In this document: in pieces, positions 1 to 8,362 of the stretch
Position numbering within the stretch: position 1 is the first letter of the stretch
Layout of the letters: each line of letters begins with the position of its first letter
Assembly: GCA_947497905.1 (NCBI GenBank)
Contig: CANMIH010000005.1
Coordinates: 1-64,000 of the forward strand
Direction: 5' to 3'
From: an uncultured Pelagimonas sp.
Lineage (GTDB): Bacteria; Pseudomonadota; Alphaproteobacteria; Rhodobacterales; Rhodobacteraceae
Length of the DNA: 64,000 nucleotides
Program-made: the position numbers and the translations under genes
Notes under the pieces: model-generated
The model's input: only the letters and a program-made list of their open reading frames with translations
The model's database searches: none
Told to the model about the DNA's origin: nothing

Positions 1-77
1 TGGCGCGGTTGACGGGGCTCGAACCCGCGACCCCCGGCGTGACAGGCCGGTACTCTAACCATCTGAGCTACAACCGC
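1..77 (-). tRNA. tRNA-Asp (GTC)
   Basis: Read on the minus strand, a complete 77-nt cloverleaf runs from position 77 to 1. The acceptor arm GCGGTTG pairs with CAACCGC, the anticodon loop CTGTCAC gives GTC (Asp), the T-loop is GGTTCGAGCC, and the 3' CCA is encoded at positions 3-1. The gene touches the window edge but appears intact. Confidence 0.95.
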
Positions 78-326
78 ATCTTACTGTGCCTGACCGTATC
101 GGCCGTGGCGTGAGAGGCCTTTTATGGATACCCACTGATGCCGTCAAGCGGATTTGCCCGACTTTCTGCATCTATTTTCACTTTCGACCAAAGAAAACGT
201 GGCTGCAGTGTCACGTCCTGACCTCAACATGCAGAAAACCCCTTATTTTCCTTGCCGAACAAGGCTCTGCCGGGCTTTGTGATCAAATCTGCCGAAATAA
301 ACTTTGCTGCTTTGGAATATCTTGAA

Positions 327-1088
327 ATGACAAACCTCACTCGCCGTGCCCTGCTTTGCTCTGGTACGGCGGCCTGCCTGTTTGGCACGCCCGATATTGC
401 CCAGGCTGCAACGCAACGCATCAAATTGCCGGCCGATGCCGCCACCCGTGATGCTGCTACCGTTACCGCCATCCGCACCAAATCCCCAATTGTGGCAATG
501 ACTTTTGATGATGGGCCTCACCCCCGTCTGACCCCCAAACTGTTGGATATGCTGAAACAGCGTGATCTGCGGGCCACCTTCTATCTGATCGGCAATCGCG
601 TCACGACTTGGCCCGACATTGTCCGCCGCATTGCAGACGAAGGCCACGAGATTGGCAATCACAGCTGGTCACACCCCAATCTGGCGAAACATTCAAACGC
701 ATCGGTCCTGTCCCAAATCGACCGGACTTCGGATGCCATCTTTAAAGTAACCGGCCGTCCCCCTGTCACCTTCCGCCCACCTTATGGCGCTTTCACCAAA
801 CGCCAGCGGCTCATGCTTTATAAAGAGCGCAATCTGCCGACCATTCTTTGGTCGGTTGATCCACAGGACTGGCGTCGGCCAGGTGCAAGCGTCGTCTCCA
901 AACGAATCCTCAAGGCCTCACATCCCGGTGCAATCATTCTAAGCCACGACATCCAAAGCGGAACCGTCAAAGCGATGCCCAACACTTTTGATGGACTGGT
1001 TGCGCGCGGGCTTATGTTGGGAACTGTCAGCCAAATGATGGGCTGGCCGCTGTGGCAAGACCGGCGTTTCCGCAAAGTGACCGGCTAA
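327..1088 (+). CDS. Secreted polysaccharide deacetylase (NodB domain)
   Basis: 253 aa. A NodB-type carbohydrate esterase 4 domain follows an N-terminal export signal (TRRALL then a hydrophobic run, AQA cleavage near residue 27, Tat-like). Family motifs are visible in order: TFDDGPH (about 59-65, catalytic and metal Asp), HSWSH (112-116, metal His), RPPYG (150-154), DPQDW (178-182) and LSHDI (205-209). It probably removes N- or O-acetyl groups from a glycan in the periplasm; the substrate is not readable. The ATG at 327 is chosen because it opens the signal peptide. An in-frame TTG at 252 would add residues with no signal character. No strong Shine-Dalgarno is visible. It stands alone between tRNA-Asp and a LytTR gene. 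Confidence 0.88.
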   Translation: MTNLTRRALLCSGTAACLFGTPDIAQAATQRIKLPADAATRDAATVTAIRTKSPIVAMTFDDGPHPRLTPKLLDMLKQRDLRATFYLIGNRVTTWPDIVRRIADEGHEIGNHSWSHPNLAKHSNASVLSQIDRTSDAIFKVTGRPPVTFRPPYGAFTKRQRLMLYKERNLPTILWSVDPQDWRRPGASVVSKRILKASHPGAIILSHDIQSGTVKAMPNTFDGLVARGLMLGTVSQMMGWPLWQDRRFRKVTG

Positions 1089-1167
1089 ATGTAAATTACA
1101 CCTCTGGGAATCTCCGGAGACGCTTGTTAAAATTTTTGTAACAATGCGTTTCATCCGAGGAGATCCC

Positions 1168-2031
1168 TTGGCATTACAAGATCTGGTTTTCGACCAAAAA
1201 CTTTGGATCCGCGACACTCTTGGTGACCGTCATGTGGTACGACCTAGAGAGGTCTTGGCGTTTTTTAACAACCCTCTCGTGCTGAGCTATCTGGCGATGA
1301 TCGTCGCGCTTTTATGTGCCGCGGACCCGTCGGGGATGCGAGATCATGTAAATATCTTCTATACGCTTCTGATTTGGCCTGCTGTTTCAGCCACGTATCT
1401 GCTCACGGCGTTATTATTGTCACTCTGTCTTGCCGCACTTCAGTTGCGCACGCCGAATTTCACCATCCCGTCGCTTATCTTCCATGGCTTGGCCTTGGCA
1501 CCCAGCCTGATGCTGGGAAAATCACTCACATATTTCGCGACGTCAGGCGCCTCAGGCTTCGGCATTCTGCCAGAAACGATCTACTATCTGATCATCATCG
1601 AGATCGTGACGATCATGTTCTTTCGATTTGTGCGCCCTTTGCTTGCACTTTCAGAGCAATCGGCTGTAACCGCCCCTGAACAACCACAAGAAAAAACATT
1701 GACCATCGGCTCCGAGCGATTTGCGCTCGCAGCGGTTCGCTCTCTTGAGGCCAAAGAGCATCATGTTCAGGTATCGCTTTCCTCGGGGCGCGAAACCCTC
1801 AGAGCGCGCCTGTCCGATATTGTGGCGCAAACCAACACCGCGGATGGTATTCAGCCACACCGTTCGTGGTGGGTGGCCTACCATGCGATTCAACGTATCG
1901 AGAAAAAGGGCACACGGTCCATTCTCGTTCTTGAGGACGGAACCGAGATTCCCTTGGCTCGGTCGCGTGTGGAAGAGGTGAACGCTTGGTTTGCCACGCA
2001 GCAGAACGCGGATCATGGCTCTGTTGGCTGA
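1168..2031 (+). CDS. Membrane-anchored LytTR-domain transcriptional regulator
   Basis: 287 aa from a TTG start. The N-terminal half holds about four hydrophobic segments (VLSYLAMIVALLCAA, LLIWPAVSATYLLTALLLSL, a segment around LIFHGLALAPS, and TIYYLIIIEIVTIMFF). The C-terminal ~100 residues match a LytTR DNA-binding domain (ALAAVRSLEAKEHHVQVSL, then HRSWWVAYHAIQRIEKK and LEDGTEIPLARSRVEEV). Such proteins act as membrane-bound regulators without a receiver domain. TTG 1168 is preferred because GAGGAG lies 6 bases upstream. ATG 1144 in the same frame would add 8 residues but has no Shine-Dalgarno. Targets are unknown; no partner kinase is adjacent. Confidence 0.8.
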   Translation: MALQDLVFDQKLWIRDTLGDRHVVRPREVLAFFNNPLVLSYLAMIVALLCAADPSGMRDHVNIFYTLLIWPAVSATYLLTALLLSLCLAALQLRTPNFTIPSLIFHGLALAPSLMLGKSLTYFATSGASGFGILPETIYYLIIIEIVTIMFFRFVRPLLALSEQSAVTAPEQPQEKTLTIGSERFALAAVRSLEAKEHHVQVSLSSGRETLRARLSDIVAQTNTADGIQPHRSWWVAYHAIQRIEKKGTRSILVLEDGTEIPLARSRVEEVNAWFATQQNADHGSVG

Positions 2032-2110
2032 TTCCCTCCTCCACAGGTCTTTACCCTGCTGAGGTCTTTTCCTATATGTTTCACTCAGGATTACGCTTAG
2101 AGGATAAACT

Positions 2111-2473
2111 ATGACCGACGCGAACCCTCCACTCGAAGGCACGCCCCTGATCGCGCCCTCGAGTACTGATCACCCCCTGTATGATCAGGTCGTTGAGGCC
2201 TGTCGCACGGTGTTTGACCCAGAAATCCCGGTCAACATCTATGACCTCGGTTTGGTGTATACCATCGATATCAATGATCAGAGCGAAGTGCGTCTGATTA
2301 TGACCCTGACTGCCCCTGGCTGTCCCGTGGCAGGGGAAATGCCCGGTTGGCTGGCGGAAGCGATCGAGCCCGTACCCGGTGTCAAACATGTCGAAGTTGA
2401 ACTGACATGGGAGCCGCCCTGGGGTATGGATATGATGTCTGACGAAGCTCGGCTTGAGCTCGGCTTCATGTAA
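2111..2473 (+). CDS. SufT-like Fe-S assembly protein (MIP18/DUF59)
   Basis: 120 aa, typical for the MIP18/DUF59 family. The conserved core is visible: VVEACRTVFDPEIPVNIYDLG, then VRLIMTLTAPGCPVAGEMP with the family cysteine, then HVEVELTWEPPWGMDMMSDEA. Homologues help mature Fe-S proteins with the SUF system. An IscA-like carrier lies 1.5 kb downstream, so Fe-S assembly is a plausible shared theme, but the satD/DUF3307 pair sits between them. AGAGGA lies 7-12 bases upstream of the ATG. The stop codon is followed within 2 bases by the first of two repeated palindromes. Confidence 0.88.
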   Translation: MTDANPPLEGTPLIAPSSTDHPLYDQVVEACRTVFDPEIPVNIYDLGLVYTIDINDQSEVRLIMTLTAPGCPVAGEMPGWLAEAIEPVPGVKHVEVELTWEPPWGMDMMSDEARLELGFM

Positions 2474-2474
2474 C

Positions 2475-2521
2475 GAAAGCAAAAAAGCTTTCAGAAACCC
2501 GTGGAAAGCGATACAGCTTTC
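2475..2521. promoter_or_regulatory. Tandem 18-bp operators before satD-like gene
   Basis: Two perfect copies of GAAAGC-N6-GCTTTC lie at 2475-2492 and 2504-2521. Their centres are 29 bp apart and an 11-bp linker separates them. The second copy extends to 9-bp arms (GTGGAAAGC/GCTTTCCAC) and ends 3 bases before ATG 2525. The same arrangement recurs in front of the next gene (3135-3181). Binding by the satD product is an inference. Confidence 0.72.
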
Positions 2522-2524
2522 CAC

Positions 2525-3136
2525 ATGTATCTTGCAGTTCTCTCCGGCGATATCGTCGATTCGACCTCTCTAGGCGCAGCCGAACTTGACGACGTCATGC
2601 GCGCGCTTGAAACCGCCAGCCAAGGGATGTCGCAATGGTCCCCGTCCGTTTGTGATTTTACCCGCCAAAGCGGCGATGGATGGCAGGTTGCCCTGGGCGC
2701 GGTCCAGTTTGATCTTCGCGCAGCTCTGTTCCTTCAGGCCATTGTGCGTCGCCAAGGCAAGCACCTCCGCACCCGCATTGCCATAGCCATCGACGACGGA
2801 ACTCTGGCCAGCGATCCAGAGCGCGATCTGAACAGCGCGCATGGACCCGCGTTTATCACCTCGGGTCGATTGCTCTCTTCACTCAAAGGTCATGCGCATC
2901 TCGCACATGCAGTCGGCGGAGCTTGCCACGCAGCCATTGCACTCGCAGACCATATTTCCGGTGGTTGGACACAGGCGCAGGCGCGGGCGCTATGCGAAAT
3001 GCTCCCACCTAATTCTGGGACACGCGCCGAAGCGGCCAAACGATTGGGAATCTCTCGCCCCGCTGTGGATCAGGCCCTCTGGTCGGCAGGATTTCCAGCG
3101 ATCGAAGCGGCACTCACCAGCTGGGAAGATCAATGA
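2525..3136 (+). CDS. SatD-family protein: cyclase-like fold plus HTH
   Basis: 203 aa. The N-terminus resembles the class III nucleotidyl-cyclase fold: LSGDIVDST (6-14, compare the metal-binding FxDIVxST motif), RQSGDGWQVAL (47-57, compare GDG), RIAIAIDDG (84-92) and ITSGRLLS (111-118). The C-terminal ~40 residues form a helix-turn-helix (TRAEAAKRLGISRPAVDQAL, 166-185). This matches SatD-family proteins. Whether it has catalytic activity is unknown, because the second half of the cyclase active site is not clear. A GTG at 2501 would start inside the operator; ATG 2525 is chosen. No strong Shine-Dalgarno is seen. The pair of palindromes immediately upstream suggests autoregulation. Confidence 0.8.
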   Translation: MYLAVLSGDIVDSTSLGAAELDDVMRALETASQGMSQWSPSVCDFTRQSGDGWQVALGAVQFDLRAALFLQAIVRRQGKHLRTRIAIAIDDGTLASDPERDLNSAHGPAFITSGRLLSSLKGHAHLAHAVGGACHAAIALADHISGGWTQAQARALCEMLPPNSGTRAEAAKRLGISRPAVDQALWSAGFPAIEAALTSWEDQ

Positions 3137-3181
3137 AAGTCATTTCACTGTCCTTTTCGAAAAGAAAGTCATAATGCTTTC
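3135..3181. promoter_or_regulatory. Tandem 18-bp operators before DUF3307 gene
   Basis: GAAAGT-N6-ACTGTC (3135-3152, one mismatch from dyad symmetry) and GAAAGT-N6-GCTTTC (3164-3181, one mismatch) have centres 29 bp apart. Spacing and linker length equal those of the pair at 2475-2521. The first copy overlaps the stop of the satD-like gene and the second spans the ATG at 3174. Confidence 0.65.
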
Positions 3182-3902
3182 CATTACACCACAGATCGCC
3201 CAAAGCTTCGCGGCACTTCTTCTGGCGCATATGTTTGCAGATTTTGTGTTTCAGACCAATTGGATGGTGGCGCACAAACGCAAACCACAGGTGCTTTTGC
3301 TCCATGCTAGTATCGTCTTTGTTCTATCCACCTTGGCGCTGGGCGGTATCTGGCAGGTTGCGCTCCCGGTCGCGATTGCGCACTTAACGATAGATGCCAT
3401 CAAGACTTGGGGGCTTTCCAACGAAGTCCGCAGCTCGCTAACAGCATTCCTGACCGATCAGGGTGCCCACCTGATGACCTTGTTCATCGCGGCGTTCTGG
3501 TGGCCGGGGGCCATTGAATTTGGCTGGTGGGCCAACTGGGCTGCAATCGCCCTGCCCCCCGCCATTCTCCTCTCAGGCTATATCACAGCCGTCATTGCCG
3601 GGGGATATGTCGTCGGCATGCTGACCGCCAAGTTCGAGATGCCCAACAACGGATTACCAGATGCAGGCCGGATGATTGGCCAGTTGGAACGCACAATGAT
3701 CTTCCTGCTGGTTCTGATCGATGAACCCACCGGCGTGGGCTTTCTCATCGCTGCCAAATCGATTCTCCGGTTTGACGCGGCCAAGGATGATCGCAAAACC
3801 AGCGAATATGTCATCATCGGCACCCTGGCCTCTTTCGCTTGGGCTCTGGCAATGGCATTTGCCACCACAGCCCTTCTTGAGATCGTAACGCCGACACCCT
3901 AA
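3174..3902 (+). CDS. DUF3307 integral membrane protein
   Basis: 242 aa with about six hydrophobic segments. DUF3307 hallmarks are visible: LLAHMFADFVFQTNWM near the N-terminus (H-x3-D-F-x2-Q), IAHLTIDAIKTW, DQGAHLMTL, and GRMIGQLERTMIFLLVL. The family has no settled biochemical function; conserved His/Asp residues at membrane edges hint at a metal- or ligand-binding role. The ATG at 3174 is chosen because the longer open frame upstream overlaps the satD-like gene and lacks family character. That start lies inside the repeated operator and has no clear Shine-Dalgarno. Shared operators suggest it works with the SatD-like protein. Confidence 0.82.
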   Translation: MLSITPQIAQSFAALLLAHMFADFVFQTNWMVAHKRKPQVLLLHASIVFVLSTLALGGIWQVALPVAIAHLTIDAIKTWGLSNEVRSSLTAFLTDQGAHLMTLFIAAFWWPGAIEFGWWANWAAIALPPAILLSGYITAVIAGGYVVGMLTAKFEMPNNGLPDAGRMIGQLERTMIFLLVLIDEPTGVGFLIAAKSILRFDAAKDDRKTSEYVIIGTLASFAWALAMAFATTALLEIVTPTP

Positions 3903-3930
3903 GTTGGGAGCAGATAAAAGAGGTATCTCA

Positions 3931-4314
3931 ATGTTCGGAATTCCCGGCAAACAGGCTGTGACCATGACCCCCTCCGCTGTGAAGCAGATTCGCAAGCTGA
4001 TGGATCGGGATGGCCGCCATGGGCTGCGCATCGGCATCAAGAAAGGTGGCTGCGCAGGCATGGAATACACCATGGATTATGTCGACGAGCCTGACAAAAA
4101 CGATGAGGTGGTTGAACAGGATGGCGCGCGGGTGATGATTGCCCCAATGGCGCAGATGTTCCTGTTTGGCACAGAGATCGATTACGAGGTTGCTCTATTG
4201 GAAAGCAGCTTCAAGTTCCGCAATCCCAACGTCACCGACGCCTGCGGCTGTGGAGAATCGATCAAATTCAAAGACGTAGAGGAGCTTCAGGCCGAGCGCG
4301 ATGCCCAGGCCTGA
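3931..4314 (+). CDS. HesB/IscA/SufA-family Fe-S carrier
   Basis: 127 aa. A-type Fe-S carrier with the three conserved cysteines: one in KKGGCAGMEY and two in ACGCGES near the C-terminus. The core TPSAVKQIRKLM and FKFRNPNVTDACGCG are family signatures. It would receive clusters from the SUF scaffold and pass them to apoproteins in the cytoplasm. The start at 3931 follows AGAGGT 7 bases upstream. It may be transcribed with the DUF3307 gene (28-bp gap) or from its own promoter. Confidence 0.88.
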   Translation: MFGIPGKQAVTMTPSAVKQIRKLMDRDGRHGLRIGIKKGGCAGMEYTMDYVDEPDKNDEVVEQDGARVMIAPMAQMFLFGTEIDYEVALLESSFKFRNPNVTDACGCGESIKFKDVEELQAERDAQA

Positions 4315-4331
4315 AGATAGTACCGCTTAAC

Positions 4332-5228
4332 TTAGCCCGCCTTTTGCAGGTGGACATAAGTTTCGTTAAACCGCTTGGACAGGTGATCGCCCGCAGTGAT
4401 CGCCTGTTCTGCGTTTTTGGGCGCTACATTGGTTTCAAAATTCGGATTAAAGAACAGCGGCACAGAGATACGTTCATCCTGCGATCCGCGCACGCGATGC
4501 AGCGTGGCCTTGATCTGGCCATCGGTCCACATCTCAAGCATTTCGCCAAAATTGATGATGAACTCGCCGGGCTGCGCAGTAACCGCAAGCCAGCTTTGAT
4601 CCGGCAGCAGAACTTCTAACCCCGGCACGCCATCGGTCCCCAGCAGTGTCAAACAGCCGTAATCGGTGTGCGCCGCGATGCCGAAATCCTTTTCACCGGC
4701 CCAATCGGGGCGCGGCGGGTAATAGTTTCCACGCAAAAGCGCCATCGGGCGGCGGAACTTATCTTCAAAAAAAGCGGGATCTTCCCCAATCGCCTCGGCG
4801 ATTCCACGCAGAATCGCATGCGCGACCTTCAGTGCATCCCGGTAATAGGCCTCGATGATCTGCTGAAATCCTTCAGGCCGTGCGGGCCAAAGGTTCGAGG
4901 CATAGACCGACAATCCCGTGTCCGGCGCCTCAAAGCCACTATCGAACACCTGCTTGTAATCGGGATTGGCACTGGGATCGACCTGCTCCGACTGCGTCCC
5001 GCCCCAGCCCCGGTTCGAACCGGTCAAGCTCATGTCAATCTTGGACTTTTCTGCATCAGGCAGGTCAAAGAAAGCACGATAGGCCGCCAGAACAAGGCGC
5101 ATTCGGGCGGATGAGATATTGGTGTTATGAACCGTCAGAAACCCCACGCCCTGCGCGCCGTCACGCAAAGCTGCCAAGGTGTCAGCGTCTCGTGAAATCA
5201 ATTTCTGAACGTCAATTCTAGGGATCAT
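4332..5228 (-). CDS. Isopenicillin N synthase-like 2OG-Fe(II) oxygenase
   Basis: 298 aa. Non-haem iron dioxygenase: IPRIDVQKL at the N-terminus (DIOX_N), iron ligands HTDYGCLTLL (HxD) and a distal His in TLHRVRGS, with the 2OG-type RxS in ERISVPLFF. The family includes flavonol-synthase-like and IPNS-like enzymes; bacterial homologues oxidise diverse small molecules, so the substrate is left open. The start at 5228 is set by AGGAGG 8 bases upstream; the longer frame has no family similarity. It is divergent from tpiA with 109 bp between the two starts. Confidence 0.82.
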   Translation of the reverse strand: MIPRIDVQKLISRDADTLAALRDGAQGVGFLTVHNTNISSARMRLVLAAYRAFFDLPDAEKSKIDMSLTGSNRGWGGTQSEQVDPSANPDYKQVFDSGFEAPDTGLSVYASNLWPARPEGFQQIIEAYYRDALKVAHAILRGIAEAIGEDPAFFEDKFRRPMALLRGNYYPPRPDWAGEKDFGIAAHTDYGCLTLLGTDGVPGLEVLLPDQSWLAVTAQPGEFIINFGEMLEMWTDGQIKATLHRVRGSQDERISVPLFFNPNFETNVAPKNAEQAITAGDHLSKRFNETYVHLQKAG

Positions 5229-5337
5229 CGCACTTCCTCCTGACGGCGTTGCATGGCATGAGGGAGGCAGACAGGCAAGCAGATGGCCTGAGCTCAAATG
5301 ATAGCGCAAACAGTGCAATTGACTGGAAGGACAGCAG

Positions 5338-6078
5338 ATGAAACGCAAATTGGCGGCGGGCAACTGGAAAATGAACGGCTCACGTGCGGCATTGGCCGAA
5401 TTTGACGCCATGCAACCCGGTGTAACGGACAGCGTTGAAATGGTGATCTGCCCCCCTGCGACACTGGTTGCAACCGCCGTTGAGAAGGCAGGCGCCCTTG
5501 GGATTGGCGGTCAAACCTGCCACGTCAAAGCCTCAGGTGCGCACACAGGTGATATCTCCGCCGCGATGTTGAAAGACGCAGGCGCCAGCTATGTGATCAC
5601 CGGCCATTCCGAACGTCGCACCGATCACGGCGAAAGCAATGCAGACGTCGCAGCCCAGAGCACCGCCGCCTGGGAGGCCGGTCTGGTGGCGATCATCTGT
5701 GTGGGTGAAACACTGGAAGAGCGCGAATCCGGTGCCACCCTGAATGTGATCGCCGAGCAGCTGGCTGGCTCGATCCCCGACGCGGCCACCGCCGCAAACA
5801 CCGTCGTCGCCTATGAACCCGTCTGGGCGATCGGCACCGGCAAAGTCCCCACTCTTGAACAGATTGCCGAGGTGCATGACGACATGCGTGCCAAGCTCAG
5901 CGACCGTTTTGGCACAGAGATCGCGGACGGCATGCGCCTGCTGTATGGCGGCTCGGTCAAAGCAGGCAATGCGGCCGAGATCTTTGCCGTGCCCAATGTC
6001 GACGGCGCGCTTGTTGGTGGCGCCTCGCTGAAAGCCGCAGATTTCTTGCCCATAGCCGAGACGCTTGGCGCGGCCTAA
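5338..6078 (+). CDS. tpiA: Triosephosphate isomerase
   Basis: 246 aa, normal length. It interconverts dihydroxyacetone phosphate and glyceraldehyde 3-phosphate in glycolysis and gluconeogenesis. Visible hallmarks: AAGNWKMNG (catalytic Asn and Lys), ITGHSERR (catalytic His), [12 protein letters not shown] (catalytic Glu plus flexible loop 6), LLYGGSVK and GALVGGASL. The start follows AAGGACAG. It stands as a single gene closed by a strong hairpin at 6127-6154. Confidence 0.97.
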   Translation: MKRKLAAGNWKMNGSRAALAEFDAMQPGVTDSVEMVICPPATLVATAVEKAGALGIGGQTCHVKASGAHTGDISAAMLKDAGASYVITGHSERRTDHGESNADVAAQSTAAWEAGLVAIICVGETLEERESGATLNVIAEQLAGSIPDAATAANTVVAYEPVWAIGTGKVPTLEQIAEVHDDMRAKLSDRFGTEIADGMRLLYGGSVKAGNAAEIFAVPNVDGALVGGASLKAADFLPIAETLGAA

Positions 6079-6126
6079 AAGCCACCTCGAACAACTCCTT
6101 GCGGAGTTCCCCCAAGACACAAAAAA

Positions 6127-6154
6127 GGCGGCACCTAATAGGATGCCGCCTTTT
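6127..6154. terminator. Bidirectional terminator, tpiA / dctM
   Basis: Stem GGCGGCA (6127-6133) pairs with TGCCGCC (6144-6150), flanked by an A-run on one side and TTTT on the other, between convergent genes. Confidence 0.85.
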
Positions 6155-6171
6155 CTTACGCGTTACTCAGA

Positions 6172-7548
6172 TCACTTGGTCACAATCTCAGGTCCCATGA
6201 ACTTGGTCGGCAGATAGGTCGACAACGCCGGGATATAGGTGACCATGATCAGGAAGACGAAGAGGACGGCGAGGAAGGGCAAAGCCGCCCGCACCACACG
6301 CATCATCGGCATGCCTGCGACGCCTGAGGTCACAAAGAGGTTCAGACCCACCGGCGGCGTGATCATCCCAATCTCCATGTTCACCACCATGATGATGCCC
6401 AAATGGATCGGATCAATCCCCAGCTCGATGGCAATCGGGAACACAAGCGGCGCCACAATCACAATCAATCCCGACGGTTCCATGAACTGACCACCAATCA
6501 GCAGGATTACGTTGACGATCACCAGGAACATCACCGCCCCAAAGCCCGCAGAAATCATCGCACCGGCGATCTGCTGAGGGATCTGCTCATCGGTCAGAAC
6601 ATGTTTGAGGATCAGCGCATTGGCGATGATGAACATCAACGTGATGGTCAGTTTGCCTGCTTCAAACAGCGTGTCTTTGGTGTCTTTATGGAAGAACGCC
6701 GTGACAACCGCGATGGGTTTGCGGATCAGTGACAGGTTCGGCTGTCCCTCATCGGTCGCAAGCGGCCCCATATCCCGATAGATGAAGTTCGCGATGAAGA
6801 AGGCATAGACTGCTGCGACAGCTGCGGCTTCGGTCGGAGTGAAGATACCACCATAGATCCCGCCAAGGATGATCACGATCAGGAACAAACCCCAAGCGGC
6901 CTCACGACCGGCAGCAAAGACCTCACCCCAGCCTTTCCATTCGCCTTTTGGTAAATTGCGGATCCGCGCGATGATGTAGATGGTCACCATCAGCATCGTG
7001 CCTGCCATCAAGCCCGGAATGACACCAGCAAGAAACATCCGTCCGACCGAAACTTCAACAGCGGAGGCATAGACCACCATCACAATCGACGGCGGGATCA
7101 GAATGCCGAGCGTGCCTGCATTGGCGATAACACCGGCGGCAAAGTCTTTCGAATAGCCCACCTGGCGCATACCAGCGATGACAATCGACCCGATGGCCAC
7201 AACGGTTGCTGGGGACGATCCCGACAGCGCGGCAAACAACATACAGGCAAAGACACCCGCAATCGCCAAACCGCCGTGGAAATGTCCTACGATGGCAATC
7301 GAGAACCGAATGATCCGCCGTGCCACACCACCCGTCGACATAAAGGACGAGGCCAGAATGAAGAACGGGATCGCCAATAGCGTATAGTGCCCAGCCATTG
7401 CTTGGAAAAAGCTCTGAGCGACCGAGCTTAGGGACGTGTCTGACAGCACCAGAAGGAAGGTGATCGAGGAAAAGCCCAGGGCCACAGCAATCGGCACACC
7501 GATCAGCATGAGTCCCACGACCATGATAAAGAGAATTGCGACTTCCAC
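6172..7548 (-). CDS. dctM: TRAP transporter large permease DctM
   Basis: 458 aa and about 12 hydrophobic segments. It forms the sodium-driven translocation channel of a TRAP (DctPQM) C4-dicarboxylate importer in the inner membrane. Family features include FILASSFMSTGGVARRII, FAALSGSSPATVVAIGSI, PPSIVMVVYA, IMVVNMEIGMITPPVGLN and a long hydrophilic loop around residues 250-300. It lies 4 bp behind dctQ, so the two are translated from one message. Specificity is inferred from the adjacent dctP and dctBD genes. Confidence 0.95.
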   Translation of the reverse strand: MEVAILFIMVVGLMLIGVPIAVALGFSSITFLLVLSDTSLSSVAQSFFQAMAGHYTLLAIPFFILASSFMSTGGVARRIIRFSIAIVGHFHGGLAIAGVFACMLFAALSGSSPATVVAIGSIVIAGMRQVGYSKDFAAGVIANAGTLGILIPPSIVMVVYASAVEVSVGRMFLAGVIPGLMAGTMLMVTIYIIARIRNLPKGEWKGWGEVFAAGREAAWGLFLIVIILGGIYGGIFTPTEAAAVAAVYAFFIANFIYRDMGPLATDEGQPNLSLIRKPIAVVTAFFHKDTKDTLFEAGKLTITLMFIIANALILKHVLTDEQIPQQIAGAMISAGFGAVMFLVIVNVILLIGGQFMEPSGLIVIVAPLVFPIAIELGIDPIHLGIIMVVNMEIGMITPPVGLNLFVTSGVAGMPMMRVVRAALPFLAVLFVFLIMVTYIPALSTYLPTKFMGPEIVTK

Positions 7549-7552
7549 GGTG

Positions 7553-8281
7553 TTATTCCTCGTAATTCATGTGGCGCACGTCATCGACGGCGTCTTCGGC
7601 TTCGTGGCTCACAATCAGGCTTTCTTCCTGACCCACCCAGATCTTCCAAGCGGCCTGACAAAAGCGGTACAGCAAGAGCGCCGCGCCCACGGGCAGAATG
7701 AAATACGGGATAAAGCGCGGGATCTTCTCGTAGGCTTCGCCCTGATTGAAGATCGGCTCGATAAAGCGCATCCACTCAGCGATGCGGATATCGTCGACCT
7801 CATACCAGGCCTGATCACGGCTGTTGGCAAACCCGGTTGGGAACCAGCGACCGCTGGTTGCGTCAAAGCCAGCGAATGGGGCCCAGTAGTCCCACGCGCC
7901 CTTCAGCAGCAGGAAGGCATAGGCAATGCAGACCGCCGCCGTGATCAGCCCGACAATCCGTCGCGCAGGGGGCGCCATGAGATTGAGGACAACATCGACA
8001 CCCAGATTGGCCGTCTTCTTAACCGCATAGCTGATCCCGAACAGAACCAACCAGGCAAACAGAAAGGTCGTGGCCTCAAGCGCCCAGATCATGCTGCGCG
8101 GCATTTCAATGCCAATCACACCCTCAAAAGAGCGCCACCAACCTGAGTTGAAGACATAGCGCACAATCACATTGACGAAGGTGATGACCGTCATCGCACC
8201 AAGCAAGATTGCGATAAAGGTTTCCTCAAGCTCGTCGATAACACCGCCGAGCAGAGATCTGGGCTTGGGATGTTGCAACAT
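7553..8281 (-). CDS. dctQ: TRAP transporter small permease DctQ
   Basis: 242 aa. Four hydrophobic segments: AILLGAMTVITFVNVIV, TTFLFAWLVLFGISYAV, IVGLITAAVCIAYAFLLL and FILPVGAALLLYRFCQ. DctQ pairs with DctM. A long periplasmic insert lies between the third and fourth segments. The start at 8281 follows GAGGAG; a TTG at 8296 would add only five residues. It is separated from dctP by a terminator at 8312-8344, so permease expression depends on read-through. Confidence 0.93.
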   Translation of the reverse strand: MLQHPKPRSLLGGVIDELEETFIAILLGAMTVITFVNVIVRYVFNSGWWRSFEGVIGIEMPRSMIWALEATTFLFAWLVLFGISYAVKKTANLGVDVVLNLMAPPARRIVGLITAAVCIAYAFLLLKGAWDYWAPFAGFDATSGRWFPTGFANSRDQAWYEVDDIRIAEWMRFIEPIFNQGEAYEKIPRFIPYFILPVGAALLLYRFCQAAWKIWVGQEESLIVSHEAEDAVDDVRHMNYEE

Positions 8282-8311
8282 GCCCCCGCTCCTCAAGTTG
8301 TTGGTAGATAC

Positions 8312-8344
8312 AAAAAACCCGGCCCGTCACTGAGCAGGCCGGGT
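8312..8344 (-). terminator. Intercistronic terminator between dctP and dctQ
   Basis: On the minus strand ACCCGGCC pairs with GGCCGGGT (arms 8337-8344 and 8317-8324), followed directly by TTTTTT. It lies 18 bp after the dctP stop and before dctQ. Confidence 0.88.
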
Positions 8345-8362
8345 CAAACGATCCAATTAGGA

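Noticed and set aside
1126-1143. TTAA-N7-GTAAC similar to a CtrA box before the LytTR gene
   Set aside because: One mismatch in the conserved half and AT-rich surroundings; too weak to list as a feature.
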